From Hymenopellis radicata (lineage: Eukaryota > Basidiomycota > Agaricomycetes > Agaricales > Physalacriaceae): a stretch of 64,000 nucleotides of DNA. Every line of letters starts with the position of its first letter. Within the stretch, counting starts at the first letter, position 1. The notes beneath the pieces were generated by a model. That model did not search any database. It was not told where the DNA came from and was given only the letters and a program-made list of their open reading frames with translations. Shown in pieces: positions 60,135 to 64,000 of the stretch. The DNA is taken from NCBI GenBank assembly GCA_015501595.1, contig JADNRX010000211.1, forward strand, positions 30,672 through 94,671. Direction: 5' to 3'. A program made the translations under genes and the position numbers.

Positions 60135-61458
60135 ATGTCCACCGTGGAGCAAGAGTTTGGCCTCTCTGCCAACGATGCAGAACAACTTATTGGCAGCTTG
60201 CTCAACTCCGACGTCATCGAGATCTTCTGCTATGCACTGTACACGATGATTTTTGGGCTTACAATGAGGCAAACAGGTAAGCAGATAGCCTATCCTTGTA
60301 TTCTAGCACTCATCCCGACTTTCACATCAGTCAGCCGTGGCGAATGGTCTATACAACGCATCGTGTTAACGAGTGTCATCTGTGCCATCTGGGTGTTCGC
60401 TACAGCTTACGTTGCGATGATATGGGCTACACTCTATATATACTTCGTTTCCCATGGCCAGTCACGGGAATCTGTCTTAGATTATTTTTTCTCGTCAACG
60501 GCACGAGTCAAAATCCTTGCGATTCAGGGCACGTTCACTACGCTGAATGCTATGTTTGCAGACCTTGTCAATGTACGTCCTGCGTGTTTATGTGGCATAC
60601 AATATTCTAATTTGCACACAGATTTGGAGGTGTTGGGTGCTATACGATCGCAGCATGGCCGCCGTAGTTCTTCCTTTGCTCGGGGTTGTTTGCGGATTGA
60701 GTGAGGTCTCTGAGTTTCTACAACCCCTGCGTGCTCACATATTTTCCCAGTAAGCCACGCTTTCAGGACTGTCACACTCCTATCGTCTCGTTCATCCAAG
60801 TCGACCTTGGCCAATACAAACTGGTCTATTGTTTATTGCTCTGTTACAGCAGCAACCAACATCCTAACGACATCCCTGATTATCTACCGAATCCTTTCAT
60901 TCACTGGGCTCAGAGGCGCCCGAACATATCGAGGCATTATTGAAATCTTTATTGAATCTGCATTTCTTTATTCAGCTACCTATGTCGTCTATGTGGCAAT
61001 CGACGTGTATGATTTCTACGTGCCGTACTGGGCCTTTGGAAATGTGTACATTGCAGCTTTCCTGAACTCTGTAACGGTAAGCGCCTTTTAACAAGGTTCG
61101 ACTGTCCAACTTACGCACTGTTTCAAAGGCGGCAGCACCGACACTGATTGTTGGGCGCGTCGTGGCCGGAGAAACACGTCTTAACGACTCGTGGCTACAT
61201 ACTCTCCCGCACATACCTACTACTACCGTGCAGAGTACCGGCGGCGGCGGCTTGCGTTTCGCCAGCATACATGCACACATTACAGCGGCGACGGTTGACC
61301 TTCCCGCCCACGATAATGACTGTGAATCACAGACTTCCGCGGCACCTAGGAGTGATGCCGAAAGTTCCAAACCCAACATGGACACGGTGTCGACAGATGT
61401 ATGTGTGTCCGAGGTCGTGGCAGTGGAGAAAGGTCTGGACGGGAATCAAAATCGCTAG
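60135..61458 (+). CDS. 7-TM family protein, paralogue C3 (intact)
   Basis: Exons 60135-60276, 60331-60572, 60622-60700, 60751-61076 and 61129-61458 join in phase to 372 residues. Start MSTVEQEFGLSANDAEQ. Segments include YALYTMIFGLTMRQTG, RIVLTSVICAIWVFATAYVA, WRCWVLYDRSMAAVVLPLLG, NILTTSLIIYRILSFTG, GIIEIFIESAFLYSATYVVY and TLIVGRVVAGETRLND. It is closer to C1 than to C2 across exons 3-4. A GGGG run (TGGGGLRF) in the tail is expanded relative to C1. Function is unknown; all phases are clean. Confidence 0.85.
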
Positions 61459-61915
61459 TGTACACAGTACAACCCAAGAACAAAATCAATGTACTCGCAC
61501 TGCACCGTGTTCGACTGATTGTATCTCAAACAACGGGCAAGCCTGCTTGCGAGAGGAGGCTTGAACGTCTATATTGTTTGTTCGTGTATATCTACAGGTC
61601 ACCTGATCACTTTCTCTTCTCTTCCCCTCTTTCTCCAGTTCTGTTAGTCTGTCTAGAGATCATTCGCAACGCTCCTCGCATCTCGCTCCTGAAATTGGAT
61701 ACATCTAGTTGCTTTGCGCGACTACACGGCCAGGCCCTGCACCGTCTCTTATCTTCGCACTTTGAAACCTCCGGTCGTGATATCCTCCTGCGTCTGCAGA
61801 GCTTGTCCATGCCCTATCAACGCGGCAGATACGTGATGTTTTTCACTTGATCTTATCAGGCATTCGGTACTTGATATCATGCTAGAGAACGAGGAGAAGT
61901 AACTGCCTGTCCCAA

Positions 61916-62000
61916 TGTCCTTTCTTGAGTCGGAGGGCTAGGGCGACTTTCCTGAACACACAGATCTTCTGCTGTGGACTCTACTACACGATGATTTTCG
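61916..62000 (+). pseudogene. 7-TM exon 1 relic I
   Basis: ATGTCCTTTCTTGAGTCGG recalls the family start but meets TAG after EG. A match to the exon 1 end follows as IFCCGLYYTMIFA. It is too damaged to code. Confidence 0.45.
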
Positions 62001-62199
62001 CAGAACAGCGCAGCAAAGACCAGCGATCTAAGCGCCCATATTGAAACTGAACACTCTTTTGTTAGTTGCGCGCGTTGAATCGCCTCTGTAGCGTGTCCAC
62101 AACGTGTTTGTCTGGGTTGCGTTTTGTTCGACCTGTGTTGTGTTACCCATGGCACTCGATCCTGAGCCATATGTCCGGGCAGGACAACTGGTCATGAAA

Positions 62200-62800
62200 A
62201 CGACTTCCACTCGACGGACTTTGACTGTCCTGAATGCTTTTGCTGGCGGAACAATTCGCTCAAGGACCTGGAGGTGTTGATTCCTCGTAGTTGGATTGTT
62301 GGTGTTTACCCGCTGCTGGGCATTAGAGTGAGTTTAATAGGTTGATCCTGTGCTGCATGACGTACCGCTTGTTGAGCACTGCATGCACCGTTTGTAACAT
62401 GTTCCATCAGTCCTCAAGTGAGTTCGGGTGGGAAGAGGCGCCCGCGATTGTTAACACACTAGGAGTGGGATCCTTTTTTTACATGCTGCGGGTCCTCCTC
62501 GACACAACGTACCAAATGAAGCCGGGTGTTAATGATTAATCTGCGATGCTAAACTGGTGCGTCTTCCGATTCCGTGATTAATCAAAAGGGCGCTTCAGTT
62601 ATGGACTCTACGCCATGATTTTCGCTGTCACGATATGGAGTATAGGTATGATTCTGCTCAATGTTCTTGATGAGTCATGTTGACTGAGTATCTCTTTTAG
62701 TCTTGCGCGGTGAATGGCCCCCTCAACGCGTCGCGCTCACTGTTATCATTTGTGTAATTTGGGCACTGCGCTTTCTAATGATTGTATTATATTAGCAACC
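62200..62800 (+). pseudogene. 7-TM relics J/K (exon 3, then exons 1-2)
   Basis: 62265-62335 resembles exon 3 (CTGGAGGTGTTGATTCCTCG, then a GGATTGTTGGTGTT stretch like that in relic D). 62600-62780 reads YGLYAMIFAVTIWSI, a GTATGA...TTTTAG intron, then LRGEWPPQRVALTVIICVIW, matching exons 1-2 before it breaks off. Gene order is scrambled, so at least two relics are present. Confidence 0.6.
62335..62535 (+). repeat. Dispersed repeat R3, third copy
   Basis: Diverged copy of 56930-57130, again next to 7-TM sequence. Shared strings are TAACATGTTCCATCAGTCCT, GAGTTCGGGTGGGAAGAGGC and CCAAATGAAGCCGGG. Confidence 0.7.
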
Positions 62801-63012
62801 GGACCTGTTGTTGGCTAACCTCTGAATTGCTTCTGACGCAATTCGGATACTGACTATGCAACTTCACGTTACCAGCCGACGGTACGAGACTCGAAATACG
62901 GATTCCGCGCCACGCCGGCGCCGTACGATGTACGTTGTCGAGGGCGGCTACCTGGCCGAGGTTTCGATAATAAGAGAAAACACATCCCATCCCATAACTC
63001 ATCCCATTGAGG

Positions 63013-64000
63013 TCATAAAAGCCTTTCTTCAAGCTGATACGTGCCTTTGTCTCCATACACTGCGAAACTGCTAGTAACCACCCGTTTAGACGACAGTTCG
63101 TCCTGCGTCGATGGCGCTGAAAGCTCTGATGCATCATCACCGTGACTGAGATCAGTGGTACCCGTATAAGGAGGTATACTAGCAGAACGAGCGCCGTCGA
63201 CGATACTCCGTGTAGAGGTGAGCACCTGGGGCATGGAGGGTGCATCATCAAGATGCACTTTGCCTGCCATAGTGCGCCCAATGATCATCGTCGGTGCCGC
63301 AGCCTTTTCAAGTTATTAGATTCTCGGAAGAAGTCACTGGGCCGGACAAAAACTCACCGTGACTGCGTTTAACAACGCAAACAAGTACCAGTTCGAGTCA
63401 TAAGGCGCGGCATAACCGTCGTGCACAGACAACGCGAGAAGGATGGTGTAGGTCGCTGAATACAGAAAAGCAGACTCGACCAGAACCTCGATGATCCCGC
63501 GGTAGGTCCGTATAGTCTTGAGCCCGCCAACCGAAAGGATGCGGAAGATTATGAGAAATGTCGTTAGAAGGTTGGTGACTACGGTGACCGAATAATACAC
63601 GATGAGCCAGTCCGTCCCGTCGCCCTTGGGCGTTTTTCATCGAGCCAGTCGGGAAAGTGCGACGAGGAAGAAGGCATGGCTGACTATGATGGTCGTTAAC
63701 AACCTCAAAAGTCACGGCTGACCACAAACCTACTGAGGCCAGAAATGACACCCAACAACGGGAGACCGACAACAAACCACTTGCGATCCCATAGTACCCA
63801 GCATCTCCAAATCTATCGTGGAATTAACGTCAAGACACGGTGACGATTGGACCCTCACGAACATTAATAAGCTCCGCAAGCATAGCGTTCAGCGCAACCG
63901 TTATTCGCATCCCGTAATTGATCGCAAGCCTCTTCCCCGTCCAGCTCCCCGCCTCAGGCCCGAAACCCATAATATACCCCAGCATCGAGTCCCGGGTCGC
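63013..64000 (-). CDS. 7-TM family protein, paralogue G (5' part outside window)
   Basis: Exon 5 is 63013-63303 (TMIIGRTMAGKVHLDD, tail ends LEERLL). Exon 4 ends at 63358 (YYSVTVVTNLLTTFLIIFRI, RTYRGIIEVLVESAFLYSAT). Exon 3 lies at about 63735-63814 (WRCWVLWDRKWFVVGLPLLG). Exon 2 continues past the window end (TRDSMLGYIMGFGPEAGSW, LNAMLAELIN). In exon 4 one base seems missing near 63652 (SHAFFLVA then FPTGSMKNAQGRRDW in another frame), which would cause a stop. It is therefore either disrupted or a sequence error. It is closest to the A branch by its GSW and VGGLK features. Confidence 0.65.

Larger units (their letters stand above)
56180..61730 (+). repeat. Segmental duplication block 3 (SKI8 end-A3-C3)
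   Basis: Matches block 2 from the SKI8 3' end outward and block 1 from the A upstream module to past the C gene. It is the only copy with the WD40 gene continuing to its own start, which marks it as the likely source. No B fragment is present between A3 and C3. Borders are approximate. Confidence 0.7.

Noticed and set aside
1..64000. CRISPR arrays, rRNA genes, intact transposons
   Set aside because: None seen. This is a fungal nuclear sequence, and no reverse transcriptase, integrase or transposase motif or terminal repeat pair was recognised on reading.

Overview
The window is fungal nuclear DNA from a basidiomycete, most likely an agaricomycete (this placement is inferred). Genes are intron-dense, with introns of about 45-60 bp that are nearly all GT-AG. 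Several protein families typical of Agaricomycetes are present: DUF6533 and DUF6534 membrane proteins, F-box proteins with diverged C-termini, and an expanded 7-TM family. Conserved housekeeping genes sit as islands between 2-3 kb stretches with no recognisable genes and a large, recently duplicated accessory region.

Layout. 0-6 kb: 3' part of a P4-ATPase lipid flippase, a DUF6534 membrane protein and an F-box protein. 6.9-14 kb (block 1, plus strand): 7-TM paralogue A1, a small cysteine-rich secreted protein, a chimeric pseudogene and 7-TM paralogue C1. 14-19.4 kb: a DUF6533 protein and a low-complexity Ala/Pro/Glu-rich protein. 19.9-26.2 kb (block 2, minus strand): an inverted copy of the same segment (C2, truncated B', disrupted A2, truncated WD40 piece). 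26-31 kb: mostly featureless, with a GATA-like domain fragment followed by GC-rich repeats. 31.3-45.6 kb: SSN6/CYC8 corepressor, SERF-like protein, F-box-like relic, BRL1, mitochondrial ClpP and a membrane-anchored pepsin-like protein. 45.8-49.1 kb: two more diverged 7-TM paralogues (E, F). 49.9-56.7 kb: ERF4, a YAP1-type bZIP factor and a SKI8/WDR61 WD40 gene. 56.9-64 kb (block 3, plus strand): the WD40-A-C segment again (A3, C3), several decayed 7-TM relics, and the 3' part of another 7-TM gene (G) running off the end.

The main theme is one uncharacterised 7-TM family present as nine genes or near-complete copies plus at least six fragments. The readable copies share one five-exon layout in which exon 3 is always 79 nt. 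A WD40-A-B-C segment exists three times, once inverted. Only block 3 carries the WD40 gene beyond its 3' end, so block 3 is the probable source.

A caution for readers: several conserved genes (ClpP, SKI8, the pepsin-like gene and others) each need one inserted base, usually next to a short homopolymer, to restore frame and exon phase. This pattern fits homopolymer under-calling in the assembly as well as real decay, so pseudogene calls based on one frameshift are provisional.
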